Of a stretch of 64,000 nt of DNA, positions 1 to 14,100 are shown one piece after another. Positions within the stretch are counted from its first letter, which is position 1, and every line of letters starts with the position of its first letter. The position numbers were made by a program, and so were the translations under genes. The DNA comes from Prostheceraeus crozeri (lineage: Eukaryota; Platyhelminthes; Polycladida; Euryleptidae): positions 186,001-250,000 of the forward strand of contig CAJQUW010007429.1 of assembly GCA_907163375.1 (NCBI GenBank), given 5' to 3'. Below the pieces are notes generated by a model. It searched no databases. It was not told the origin of the DNA and saw nothing but the letters and a program-made list of their open reading frames with translations.

Positions 1-1972
1 GCCCACGGGGATTCAGCCTAGTTGAAAAGGTTTCCGATTTTTATTCTCGTTGTTGGTCTTGTTGTGTAGAGAAGATGTGTCCAAGAATGTAGCCGGACGT
101 CCGCCGTAGGTTCGTTGGTAGGTTGACTGACTCAATCACTCAAGTGAAATGACACGCCTGCTGTTTTGGATAGCAATTTTCTTTTTTGAAGAATAACTGA
201 AATATGAATGACACAGTCTAATTTCACACTTTGCGATCTAGACGTCATTCTGTATTGAATGTTCTTAGCTATTAGTAGTGACCACTGCCAGGTGCATGTC
301 ACTGCATGTTGTATAACGCATTCGTAATCTAGTTCTATGCTCGTACTTTGATGAAGATGTTCAGTGTAGCTAGCTAGTCCTTTATATTGTCTGTTTGGGC
401 CAGCCCACCAACAAAATTTCAACAGACATCCGTCTCCTTTCTCAGACTCATGTGTCCTCCCAGACGTACTGCATTCATTTAAATCGAATACCTATCCAGC
501 TTAGTTAAGTCGCTTGGCGCCTGGTCTTTTACTTGTACACATGTCGTTTTCGTGTTAACTTTTGTTCAATAACCAAAATATCTGTTTTATTATTAAAATG
601 TTTGAAAAAACAGATAGTTGTAGAGTAGTTGTCTGGTGAATGTGATGAATATTCCATGAATTGATTAGATGAATTAATGAAATTACGATCACGATAATCA
701 AATTTGTCAGCTTCAAGGTTTTCATCACGGCTTTCATTATAGTTTTATGTATTTACTGCAGTTAGATCTCATAATTTGATAATTAAATAGCTAATTAAAA
801 TCAGACTGGAACAATTATCGACGTTTTAATGCCCTTATCAGTTTTGTTCAAGTTTAATTATTATGTGAAGCTCACATGAATTGTATTACAAGGTTATGAT
901 GCTTAACTTTTCTACTAACCAAAGTTTTGTCGTTGAAGAATAGTTTGCTGCATTGACCGCAATGAAAATGCAACTACAAGACCTATTCCACATATTCTAC
1001 CACCACTCTTATTAAGATTTTTGTGTAATGAAAAAGTTGATCATTATACAGTGTTGTGTAGCACAATTGCTCACTCCTGCATTTTCACTAGAGGTGGCTA
1101 CACGAGCTTTCAGTTTTGTTTCTTTTTATATTATTCTATCGATTCTTGCGAGACCAAATTGTTTGTTCAATATTAATTTGTATTAAAAATGTGTGATGAA
1201 GATATCAACACTTTTTTTTACAAATTTTGTAGGGTTGGGTTATCAATTGGTTTTTTAATAAAACTAGTGTTTGATGCTGACGAAAAGACAAAGCATAAAT
1301 ACAATGTATTAATTTCTTCTCGTTCAATTAGTTAGTAGTCATCGTAGATTGAATTTGTGCAAAAGCCCACAATACCATGGCCAAATGACTCGAAATTAGT
1401 GAGATTTGGATGGAGTAAGAAATAATGAAGCGTAAAAGTCATGATAAAGCACTCTATATAAGTATGTTACAGAGTATTTTGCTCTGATCAATTTGAGAAC
1501 GTTAGTGCTCTTATATTGTCCTTGTTTGTATTGTTTTGGTTAAGATACATGCATGTGTTGAGAAAAATTGAATTTACGATCTCGGAAAAGTTGCTTGCGA
1601 AACATTGTTTTTGTTCAACTAGAATTGTTAGTTAATCGTCATATTATGAACTTTCATTTAAAGAGTGGCAGGGTATTATACATCAGTTTAGTGCCATACT
1701 TTCATCTTCACTTGCGCAAAAATTGGTTATTTTAAATTATTGTGCAGATCCTTTCTAAGCATGAGTATTTTGAATTATCCATTGTGAATCAATTAACTTC
1801 TCTTGCTGATATGACGTATTACAATATACCGTTTACGAGAACCATGATCATATAGAAATAGAGAACCTACAACGAATCTAACAGTTTCAGAACATTTAAG
1901 TTTCATCGACGAAAACACTCATTATTTTTACACATGTGTATGCAGCATATTGTTAAAATGTCGTATTTTCAG
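1..1972. other. Upstream region of APEH, no gene recognised
   Basis: AT-rich, non-repetitive sequence with stops in all frames. I see no convincing coding exon, RNA gene or repeat here. It should contain the APEH promoter and, if the transcript is cis-spliced at its 5' end, a non-coding first exon, because the first coding exon follows a splice acceptor. I could not choose a donor or start site by eye. Confidence 0.4.
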
Positions 1973-1976
1973 AATT

Positions 1977-2145
1977 ATGGTTAACCCTACATTGGATCAG
2001 ATCAGGGACGTTTATGGAGACCTGGGAAGCATTCCTACTCCAGCTTCAGGTCGCATAATGACCGACGTTGCTCAACCAGGATTCTTTCGTATTGAAACGC
2101 GTTGGTCACAGCGAGACATCACTCGCGGAGAGTCATATCCTTCTG
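1977..2145 (+). CDS. APEH: APEH coding exon 1
   Basis: Starts at ATG 1977, four bases after a TTTTCAG acceptor (AG at 1971-1972), so the preceding exon is untranslated or a trans-spliced leader. It encodes 56 codons plus one base and ends at donor TCTG|GTAAAT. The encoded ETRWSQRDITRGE resembles the TEWTQRDL stretch near the human N-terminus. There is another in-frame ATG-free run upstream, but it crosses the acceptor. Confidence 0.9.
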
Positions 2146-5100
2146 GTAAATGCTCAACAGTAATTTTTTCCGTTGTTTGATTGTCGTTTACAACTCTGTA
2201 GAGTCTGCGCTCTTATCATGTGCTGCTGTAACATGTATTGAAATAATCAGCTGGTAAGAAGATGTTATCATAGACTGATGATCACATTTCTATGACAAAT
2301 TGTAAAGTATAATTTTGAATTGTGCAATGTCTGTAAGTTTCCAATTGGTTTCTGTAGAAGAAAGCAATATTTAACCTAATATCTGCATAGGTATTATAGT
2401 ATTATATAGGTTTATAAGTGGAAAATTTGACGCAATAAATATTTATAGATTGAAGTATTACCGTTTTGCTATGACAGTAGTCCGACCCTATGCTGTTTTT
2501 GTGTGGTTTGTCTTAGGTCGCAATTGAAATTTTCTTCGATCAGTATCCGTGTGACTTCGAAGCGGCACGTCTACCGAGTTGAATCTGACGCACCATGGGG
2601 ATTTAAAGAATCCAATATAAAATAATTAGAATTGATGAGAATTTTCCGAGGAGACCGTACTAACCCAAATTTAATTTAAGAAATAAACATTGGTGAAAAT
2701 GTGATTTCTATGCATCTTAATGCTCATCTTACTCTACCTGTTCAGTGAGATTAGAGTGCGGCAACTCGTATTAATGGACTTATTTGCCGAAATCATATAA
2801 ATTTCACCGAACATAAATTTTCATAGATTAGAAAGTTTCGCAGCCATTTTCAACGAAACGCATTTATACTAAAGGTAGTTATTTGAAGTGATTATAATTT
2901 ATTCTATATTATATCAGCAATTTGCTAATGCAGTGTAATCCACTTGTAGCGAACTCGATTATAACTAGGAATAGCTTAAAGCGAGTATGGCGCAAAATCC
3001 CTACAGATTGTATTTACAGCATATCGGAAATCAACCTTGGTTATAACGAGAAAATTATCCGGTCCTAGCTTATTATGAAATGTTTAGAAGAAGAAATTGA
3101 CGTCACAAGCTGTGAAGGGCTTGGATTAAAGATTTATTTGGTCCATGGGTAGCTCAAAAACCGCATTTGGAGGAGCATAGAAGAACGAGTGACTTACAGA
3201 TGGAATACTGCATGCAGTAGCTATCAAAATTCAAACAAATGCTATGAATTTCTGACGCATAAGAGGTAACACGAAATAAGGTATAACGTACAACTGATGA
3301 TGAAAAGTTAGATGTGATATGATAACACAAGGTCATTTCTACAAAATCTAATTAGGGTTTTTTATCTTAAGGAGATAGACATGCAATTTCGTTGTAACAA
3401 GTTTGAAAATAGATAATGGACTTAACAAATTCAGCTGAGAGCATTTAGACATCAGCATGCTCATATTTAAACAACGTCCTATGGAAAATTACAAAATTGT
3501 TAGTCGTACTTTGATCACACCGATGCACCAGTGGTATACATTCATGACTCTTGGTATACGTTCATGATTCTCGTCCCGCGTCCTTAAACATGAGTGCACC
3601 ATGGCAAATATACAAATCGAATACTATACAGCTAACTTTTCTATAATATGAATCTCATTATTTGGTAGGTCTGAGAAATAGAATTATACGTAGGACAAGA
3701 AACATATTTAATTAAACAATGAAAATGCATGCGCACTTTCGACAGCCCATTCACATGTGCGGGTGTTTAATTCATAATTTATTAGCTAAAGCTGTCGGTA
3801 GACATTTTTATATGTTATTTGACGTAAAACACGTCAATTTGAATATATCGGATATTGCAAGCATCGGTTATAACGAGCAAATTTCTGCGCTCCCGTCGAT
3901 CTTGTTATAAACAGATTCCATTTTAATAAACTGTTTTGCTGTAATTTATGTATATAATTCATTATTTGAATTGATCGCTTATTTGTTATCAAGGTGGCAT
4001 ATGCGAATGGACGCTGGATGTTGATGTCAAACATGTGATCATTAGGAACATTGATGAGAGACATTGGTGTATTTCAGGCATTTTTTATTGTTTTATGATA
4101 GCTTATTATTTGATTTCTATAAATACTTCTAGTATACGTGTGCCGCAATTATTGTCAGAGTCAATTGATTTCGTTGAAAGTGGATGCAGCCTATAAATAA
4201 TGTAATTCACAAAATGTTCATGAGAATGCAAGGATAATAGATCAAAAATTACCTCATGAATCGAGTCAAAATGTTTCCCAAACTAAGTGCTTCTTCTGAT
4301 AAGCATAACAATACAAGAAATCACTATTTTCACCTCAGTTGTTGCAATTTATGTTGCATCTGTCTCATCCATGTTTTTTACATAGAAGCTATGATCCCAC
4401 CTGTGCATTGAGCTCAACGCTGCCAGCTGGGCAGCAGACGCACTATTTTATTATTGTCACCGTTGGCACAACGTTGCGTTATAGTTACGGCGACGACCTG
4501 GACTGCAAAGCTGCTGGAGTTGGAACAGCTGGTCTGCAAATCAAATTGTCTGTTAAATAATGAAATCAGACAATAGTTTGTTGCATAATAGTTAATCTCA
4601 GTAAGTAGTTTTTCTCAGTAAATAGCAATTGAGGCCTGAGCAATTTTGGCAGTAATTTAATAATTAACCCATTTCATAGATGGCATGCATTTTCATTTAT
4701 TTTTTACATGACATGCATCAGATATTCGTCATGGATTTTTGTGATAATTGTCGTTTAATTTACAGCTCGCTCTTACTTTATCCGTGTAAATGACAAACAC
4801 GAGATCGTCGATCCGGACAACATCATATCAACACCAGCTCAGTCATCAGATGGAGATCAAATGTGGAATGTCTGTTCTCCTAGTGAGGCTTCCAGAGCAG
4901 TTATGGTTAAACACAAGGATAAAACAGGAAAGAAGGACGACCAATATGTTCTGCAAATATGGAATTCCCAGAATTTGGTGAAATCCATAAATTTGTCTGA
5001 AAAAGATAAACATGGGAAGGTGAGAAAAGATTAAATGTGCATATTTAAAATCGAACTTGCTAGTAGTAAGTGGTGGAAACCCAGTAAGGCTGATAGAAAC

Positions 5101-8100
5101 CCAAGAAAATCCAAAACCTCATTTTGACATAGAAAGCTTTAGTAGAGGTTTTGTCTTTTCTGTTCTTCTATCAGCCTTACTGGGTTTCCACCACATGCAA
5201 CTAGCAATGGCAAAAGGTTCATTATTTGCTACAAAATCGAACTTGTTTATGTGTACATTGTCAGTATTGAAGTTCATTTGTATCATTGAGTTTTCCAAGG
5301 TTCTAGCGCGGAATCGACTATAAACTGAGTAGAAGAAATTTGTAACTGGAAATGAGACTTACCTGCATGATGTAACGTTTAAAGTTCAATTTTTTTGCGC
5401 ACATAGTGGTGTCCGTGGCACAGTGGTTGCGTACTTGGACTAGCGATCTCATGGTCCAGAGGTCGAACCCGGAAAGTGTCATTGGAAGTCGGCAGGAAGG
5501 GCATCCGGACTACAAAGCACCACAACGCTCCAAACAAAGTCTGACTTAAGTCAGCACCGTCCAAGGCCCCAGTAGGGGTAAAAAGTGACGTAAAATCCTT
5601 AAAAAAAAAAAACATAGTACTTTCCTCAACAAGCAAGGTCAACTTTCGATTATATTGTCGTTTTTTAAAGATCGGTGGTATCATTACTTGTTTGGTATTG
5701 TCTAATAAATGAATGAGATGATAAACAAATTCATGCAGCAAATGACATTATTTATGATTTTATCTAAGATTTTTCAAGAAGTTGCGAAATGTGATGTACC
5801 ACCATAGAAATAGATTGTTTATCTGAAGCTGACTAGAATGGAAGTTGACTCAAGGTCGCGGCACATCCGGGGAACTAAGTTGGGGCATGAGTCACCAATT
5901 AAAAGCTCAGAATTGCACATGTGACTGATTCTAACTCAATGATTCAGCTGTTGACAAGTGTATCTAAGTGAAAATGCGTGCGATTTATGTACCACTATTG
6001 TGTGCTGCATGAAGCTTAACTTACGTTCTATTGTTGCCAATTTCTACGTGTACCAACAACAGCAGCATTAATGAAGAAACATTGCTTTTCTTTTTTTTTA
6101 CTTCGAGAAATCCGTTTTCATGTGTTTTGAATTGCAAAGACTAAATCGAAGAACGGAGTCTGAAATTTTACGCATCAATTAGATTCATGATTTTCATGCG
6201 ATTCAAAAATACATATGCATAATAGACGTGTGGCGATTATGTGAACAATTAAGGATGATTTTAATTAAAAAAACTCAAACTTAAACTTCATTGAACTAGA
6301 TGACGGTTAACATTAACAAATTCACAATTTGTTAAGCATTTGAATTGGACAGTTTTTTCGAAACGTCAGCGATAATTGACTTTGTAATGGTGGCATTCGC
6401 ATTCTCATAGGATGATTAGAGTGCCGTCAATTTGATTTTTTTGAAAATGCACATTTGTAGCAGAAATAGCTTTATCTGGATCAATGATTCTCCAATATGC
6501 GTGGATATTAACTACAACAACATGCCTATTTTCAGGTGTATGATAATGACAGTTTGTTTGGTTGCTTATCCTGGTCTTATGATGAAGGGCACCTCGTCTA
6601 CGTAGCCGAAGAAAAAGAACCAAAGAAGTATTCATATTTTTCAACGAAAGCCAAATCACAAAGTGAAAAGGCAGACGATGATGAAAAGAAAGAAGACGAT
6701 GACTTTGAAATTGGAAGTGAATTCGATTACAAGGATGATTGGGGAGAGCAAGTAAGTCATTTTTGTTTTTTTGGGAAATCAGTAATGTTTTATGTCAATA
6801 GGAGCTGACACTGTCCGTTTGTCTCGATTGACTTCACTCAGTTCAGACATTGATTTTTCATGCACAATTATAGCTGGAAATGGTCGCCAAATCAGCAACC
6901 AACTGCTATACAACTTTATTTCTTTTTAGATAGATGCGTCTCTTTCTTAGAGAAATATTGAACCTGGCGCTACGATTTGTGAAGTCTACTTATTGAAACT
7001 AAGACAATGTCTTTTTGAATTTGGTGGTTGTATAATTAATAGAAGCATACACTCTAGCTTCACTGAATTTCATTTCGAAAGGTTCTTTTATTCTACATTT
7101 CTATTTGCATGGTATCTAAAAAGCTGGTTACTTCTAAGACAACAAAGATTTTTGATGACCTTGAGTGTATTCCTGTGGTCCCCTAAGATGTGTCATGGTG
7201 CGATTCTGATGAACCAAAGTAAAGATGAATCATGGCAATTATTGTTAGATCGCTAAAATCAGTCATATAGCTTTAGACAGGACTATGCAGCGTAGATGGG
7301 CAGGTCGCATAGCTATACAGCTACAGGTCCTACCTAAATTTACAGGCTGCTATTAACTATATTTGTTCTTTACTTGAGCTTGTACTTGTTCTCGCTTGGC
7401 CACTATTGAGTGACTGTGGCGACCAGACGTCTGGAGTCTTTCCAATCTGCCGCAGCATCGATAAGCTCGCGCATGTGTCGGAGGGCTGCGACTTGAGATC
7501 TCCAGGTAAGACGAAGCCGACCCCTCGGGCGTTGATATCCTATGGGTGATAAGTGGGACACAGCATTGAGGATCTTCTTGGCAGGAATCTCATCGTCAAA
7601 CACGTTACCTGACCAACAAGCCGAAGTCTTCCCTTCCTAATGGTATTTTTTTTCTAAAATGGTCCTATTTTTCTAAAACATTTTTATGAAAGCGGTCGAT
7701 GGTGGCTCTAAATTATTGTGAGTAGTGTTTATGTGATATTGTTATTATTAATGTAGCAATAAATTCGGTTCACCATTGACCTAATTTCTCAATTTATAAA
7801 ACGAAGACAAGGTCAACAAAAAAATATTGAATAGCTTTCGACTACGTCTTAATCAATTCTATGAAACATCAACTATCTAACAGAGCAATGCGAAAAGAAG
7901 GAAAACATTTTTGACAGTATATCACAGAAAATTTTCAAAATGAGAAGCAAACTGAATACTTATATTGGTGAAACACAATGTACCATGAGAAAAGGAATCC
8001 AAGAACATCTTAATTGCAATAACAGCCTTGTTCATCAACATTTTTTATCAAAACATCGATTGCCTCCATTTGCCAATGAAATCTTACAGCGTAATTTCAC

Positions 8101-11100
8101 TAATGTTTACGAAATCAAAATTTGTGAAAGATATTTTATCAAAACCAAAAGGCCTGTAACATGATATTTTGTTTAACATTTACCATAGTATTCAGGTTGA
8201 TTCTCATTTTGAAAATTTTCTGTGATATACTGTCAAAAATGTTTTCCTTCTTTTCGTATTGCTCTGTTAGATAGTTGATGTTTTATAGAATTGATAAAGA
8301 CGCAGTCGAAAGCTATTCAATATATTTTATTATTGACCTTGTCTTCGTTTTATAAATTATTCATATAACAATAGCATAGATGCATTCGTGGATGCTTGAG
8401 CATGTTAAGTATAACCGTATTTGTTCATTCTCAATAGTCTGTAAGTGATTTGGAATGATTAAGATGCATAATTTTGCTAGAAATTGGTAAAAATTCTCGA
8501 TTTTTAAAAAATACTCTAAAATTTAGGGTAAATTGTTTGATGTTCGGCCAAATTTGATGAAGTGGGAATCTATTATCAGAAGTAGGTAGAAGTTAAAATT
8601 CACAAAAATTAGAGTCGCAGATTTTGAGCAATATCAAAAATAACTAGGTCGAATCCAGGAGCCCCCGGGTAAAATAGGGCTGCAAGAACTAGAGAGGCTG
8701 AATGAGTTAAAGGACTGCACAATGGACTGCGTGAAATCGGTCAGAATAGTGTCAAGAGAGTCTGTCCTGTTAGGAGATCTTCTGACGCTGTTCTGACTGG
8801 CTTACTTGTATTTTAGCTTTGTTTATGTACTTGAGGAAGCGTGAAAGCGCGAAATGTAGGGTTGTCAATACTTTAAACTCAAATTTTAAGCCAATTAATT
8901 CTAAAGAAGACGCCTCGCTGTACTTTTGACTCATTGTTAACATGACAAGTCTTCAGCTAGTGGCAACCATCAGTGAAAATGCGGTGTGTAACTGTGTGTT
9001 TTTTACTTAATATCTATCAGCTTTAAGTCATTTTATTGGCATACGAGAAGTTCAATACATTATGAGTCTTATCATCATTCGGAACTTGGATAGTGGGTGT
9101 GGTGCAATCTCAATCGCAGCTCAAAGGAGCTATCAAACTTTGGACTCGCCAAGCTCTCGCCAATAGAAATACAGAAGTATGTGTGTATTCTTCACATAAT
9201 TCAAGTTTTAGTCGGAGGTCACTTAGCTATTTCTCAACTGGTTTAATATGAAATGAACATGGAAAGAACAGATAGCATGCATATTGCATAATCATGACAT
9301 CACCTTGCGGCCAGTTTTGCGATTTCTGAATGTCGCTTTGCTTTCTTTCCAAATTGCTTTAATTGCATTTGCAATATCTCTGTATTATTGTATTATTTAT
9401 ATTATTGTATCTACACTCGCGGTCAGAATGTTTGCAACAGTGCACAAAAAATACATCTTCAAAGTACAAAGCAGCCTTTCATTTCTATTTCTATGTGCTT
9501 AACTTCTGCTTTGCTCTCAAACAAGACGATATAACTAAAACAACATATTTTCATGGCTCCTACAATTTTCAGACTATTTATGAGGTGATTTGGGAACATT
9601 GTAAGTCATACGTAGGTGTACGTGCTAATATTAGTGATTTTCCATGATATGCATGTCTCCTGCTTTTTATTCTCACATACTTGTTGTTAGCTTTCTTTCG
9701 TCAAAACTGCGTCTTGTTCAAATTAAGCTGACAGTTTTCATTGACATTCACACGAAAATAGGTACTGTGATCGGAACGGAGCGGCTTGACATCTTGGATT
9801 TGTTCTTTGATTGCTGATAGAAACAATGCTTTTTTTTCTTTATCACCATTCGTTAAATTGCTATTGTCTGGGCAGTGACTGCATGTTGACGCATGAAGCA
9901 CGATTGTAGTGACGGAGTGTCCTTGTTCCAATTGTTTGTCAACTCTTTGACTGATCAATGTATCGAAAAGTGTCAACAATGGCACTGAACGTGCAAACGC
10001 AGCTCAGCAGCGATCATACAACTGCAGCTAGTCGGAACGTTTAGTGGTGAACTTTTGTTACGCGTCTAATGGCTGAACGTCATGACAGAAAAAGGCTTGA
10101 GATCAAGACTCTATATCAGAATACAAATTTAGGCTTGACTGAATCTTGAATCCATCTTGAATGAATGTGATCGTCGAAAAAGACCGAGTGAAAAATCCAC
10201 GATACTCAGCACATGATATTGTTGAAGAGGTCGGTGCGGAATGCTTAGATCGGACAATGAGAAGAGTGCTCAATGAGATTGGATGCAAGGCCCACAAACC
10301 TGGACGTAGGCCTTTCATCAATACTTCGCAAATGGAAAAGCGGCGTAGATGGGCTCTTCAACATATCGACTGGACTGTTGACGATTGGAAGAGGGTCATT
10401 TTCAGTGACGAGACAATAATTGAAATACGCGATGATTGCCCCCAATATGTCAGAATTGTGGATGGACACGAACTTGTGCCTGAACACTTCATAAGAACTA
10501 CGAAGCATCCAACCAGCGTCATGATATGGGCTTGTTTCGGTTGGAAAGGGACCGGTCGCTGTCATGTTATAGAACGTCGAATGAATTCTGAATGCTATAT
10601 CAACGAAATTGTGGACCGCCGCGTGCAGCAGCAATTGCAGGAGTGGTTTCCGGATGGATCCGGCTATTTTCAGCAAGATAGCGCTCCTTTCCATGTGAGT
10701 CGAAGGTGTATGACTCATTTCGATGAGGCATACGACTTCTGCCTTGGCCCCATCATCACCGGATGCGAACCCCATCGAGAAGCTCTGGTCACTGGTAAAA
10801 CGAAGGCTAAAGTCGTCGAGATGTTCGTCGAAGTCTGCTTTAATAGCAGCCTTTATTCAAGTGTGGAACCACGATGAAGAAATTCAGCAAATGTGTAAGA
10901 AATTGATTCAATCGATGCCTGACAGAATTGAAGCCATACTTGCGTCGAAGGGTGGTTCTACTCGATATTGACTTTCAGAATCACAAAATACATATTTTTG
11001 AATTGGAAGAGTTGTTCTTGAATATAAATTACTTTAAAATAATAGGAACACTGAGTAGAGGTAGGTGGGCACGACATATTCTAATAATAAGACGGAAATT

Positions 11101-14100
11101 CCAAATTACATACTGTGTTGCAAACTTTCTGTCCGCGAGTGTATGTATTATGTATTATCCACCATTCGCAAAAACTGAACGCTTTCGTTGTTCATTTATA
11201 AAATATTGTATGTAATCTATGATCTTGTACTTTTGTAATGCGTTCACCGACTGTAACCATGTGAAGCAATAAAGATATTATTATTATATTATTATTAAAG
11301 CTATCATTAAAAAATTCAAGCATAATTTATTCCGTCTTTCTTAATTATCATCATTCTCCGAAATGGTGGGAGTTGGACCCTAGTAATCTGCCGATAAAGT
11401 TTCAATGATTGCCATTTCAATTCCACAAATCAATAAATATGTTACTTTCTGTAACAAAATGTGTACAGTGTGAAGCTACATTTCGAAAGGATGAGTTAAG
11501 TTGAGTTTATGTGAGTTTTTGAGCATGATAAAAAGTACTATTCTGAAGAAACACAATCATTTCACCGAATTGTAAGAATAAGAATTCTCATTATATTTTC
11601 ATGCCATGACTCAATATGGATGCGATCGATTCCCCCTGCATATTTATAGAGTCAAATAGAGGTCAAATAATTATAAAGTCAATATGCCATGAAACAAATT
11701 TCATGGCCTGGTGTTGATTTATTTATCCATGAAAACTCGTTATTTCGTTGCCATTTAGTGCAAAAATCATCAATCGGTACAATTGAGTGCAATTTGTTTC
11801 AGTTGACGGGAAAAGTGCGAAGCATCCTTTGTGTTTTGGAAATTGAGACCGAAACGGTGCTAACCATTGACAATATTCCTGACAACATATGCTGTGCACA
11901 GGCTGTTTGGACTCCTAAGGATACAGGTCGGTATCAAAACTCTGTCAAAGTTATACTAAAACTTATTTTACTTATTTTAAAAATTTTTAATCTCAGCCTC
12001 AAAAACCGGGTCTCCTTACGATCTAACACATTCAGCCAGAACAAACATTTTAACTTTTAATCCTTACTGGACACGTGTCCCGCACAATTAAACGCCAATT
12101 TTTGGAGTGAAACGCTGATTTACTGATTTGTACAGGTTCCATATTGATTGTTGAACGTACCAAAATATGTTATTGAAAAAAAGGTTTGCCTATTTTAACA
12201 TAGACATGGTTTTGTACTCATGCTGACTCACGATGACTCATGCGCAAGCATTGGGCGAGTTTGCAAGTTTCCAAGGTAATTACTGTAGGCTAGAATACAT
12301 GCACGTATGAGTGAAACACAGAAATGCTGCTGAATTGCTGAATAATTCTACCATGATCGAATTTATACAGTTTGAATAGCAACCTGATTATCGGAGTTTA
12401 CTTTTTATTGTATTCGCTGGGACATTATAATTGTCTCAGTGGTGTGAATATTGTGCATGAGGCATTTATTTTGCAATTGACAGGAATTGATGTTCAGATG
12501 CCCATGAAAGTAAATCAAAGTAGATTTTGTTTCCTCATTTGCTTCCATTTTGATTTCTATTTCGAGACCGTGAGGTGCGGCTTATTTAGAATATAGCATG
12601 AAGCTGTAAAAAATGACAGGTGTGTAATGACCAGAATAAAAGATGTGTCATTCTCATTACAGGTTTTTTTAGGTATTATCACATCAGCTTTCGTCTATGC
12701 ATTAGCCTAGTCCCATGATGTTTCTCTATTCTCTGATATCATTCAGAGGATCACATTTGCATCTTACTACTTTTCGTGTTTTAAAGGTACTATATTTCCT
12801 ATACTCTTGAAAAGATCGAGATTCAAATTAAAATGAAATTATTCAACACTAAATTTTGCCCTATTCTTGACCTATGCATTAGTTGCGTCATCAATGCGCG
12901 CGATGTTGATAATGTTCTAGACTAAAATGAACAATCGCATAGTGAACAATAGCTTCAAGCACGCTACTATTTTTCAAATTTTAAAGGAACTTCGTGCAAA
13001 ACATTGTCTGATGACTTCGCATTTTAATGCTGCCGCGTATTGTGGAAAACCTACATATTTTTTGAGACTTTCTAATCTACAAGTAATAGAAGTTTTCCTG
13101 TCAGTTTACCCGCACGAAAATAAATGGGTGTGTTCTTACGTATGATTCATACCCTTTATCATACGTATGCAAAGGTATGCGAAAAGGGGTATGAAACATG
13201 GTATGTTCATACGTATGAATATGTATGTGAAATGCATACCTTTGCATACACTGCGAAATCAGGCCGTATTAATACGTATGTTCGCATATGCACTTTGCAT
13301 ACCCTTTCATACGTGTGCAAGGGTATGCTTTTCCCGCACGAAAATAAATGGGTGTGTTCTTACGTATGATTCATACCCTTTATCATACGTATGCAAAGGT
13401 ATGCGAAAAGGGGTATGAAACATGGTATGTTCATACGTGTGAAATGTAACGCTTTTCATACGTATGAATATGTATGTGAAATGCATACCTTTGCATACAC
13501 CGTGCGAAATCAGGCCGTATTAATACGTATGTTCGCATATGCACTTTGCATACCCTTTCATACGTGTGCAAGGGTATGCTTTTAGCATACGTATGCAGGA
13601 ACGGCTAATCATACGTACTTCTGCACGTGCGAAATCAGGCCTGGAAGTACTTATGACACTTATGCACTTGACATACCCTTTCATACGTATGCCAGGGTAT
13701 GCATTTAACATAGTTTTTCATGTTAGTGCTATGAACAGCTAACATACACGTGCTTTTGCTAATGCATACGCGTAGATCCCACGTTTAGAAACCCATTATT
13801 TGGACGCATGCATTTTGGAAATTGCAATACAAATGAAATTGATTCATGAAGCGCACAGCTTAAAGTACAACTTAGATTGGACTGAAGTTGTCCAGAAAAG
13901 CTCAATTTGTCTTTGGATGCAACACTCATAAAACTCTGAAAAGGCAGGAGAACATTATATTCTGCAAAAGACTCTATTACTAATTACTTTTGTGATGATT
14001 GAGAAAATCAAGTCCTTGCGGCACCAAATTGTGCGCTTTTCATCTGTCATTATTGGGTTAAAAAATGGATTACAAATCTGTTTAGTCTATTCAAAGTTCT

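Noticed and set aside
132-422. 96-aa minus-strand ORF at the left edge
   Set aside because: No recognisable motif, no splice or start context; expected by chance in 2 kb.
9701-9985. 94-aa minus-strand ORF in the Tc1 leader
   Set aside because: Lies in the 5' leader of the transposon, opposite to the transposase, without a known domain.
10245-10775. 176-aa minus-strand ORF
   Set aside because: Antisense to the Tc1 transposase with its DDE motifs; a shadow.
13109-13720. CRISPR-like array
   Set aside because: The repeats are palindromic words with variable spacing inside a eukaryotic intron; there are no unique equal-length spacers and no cas genes.
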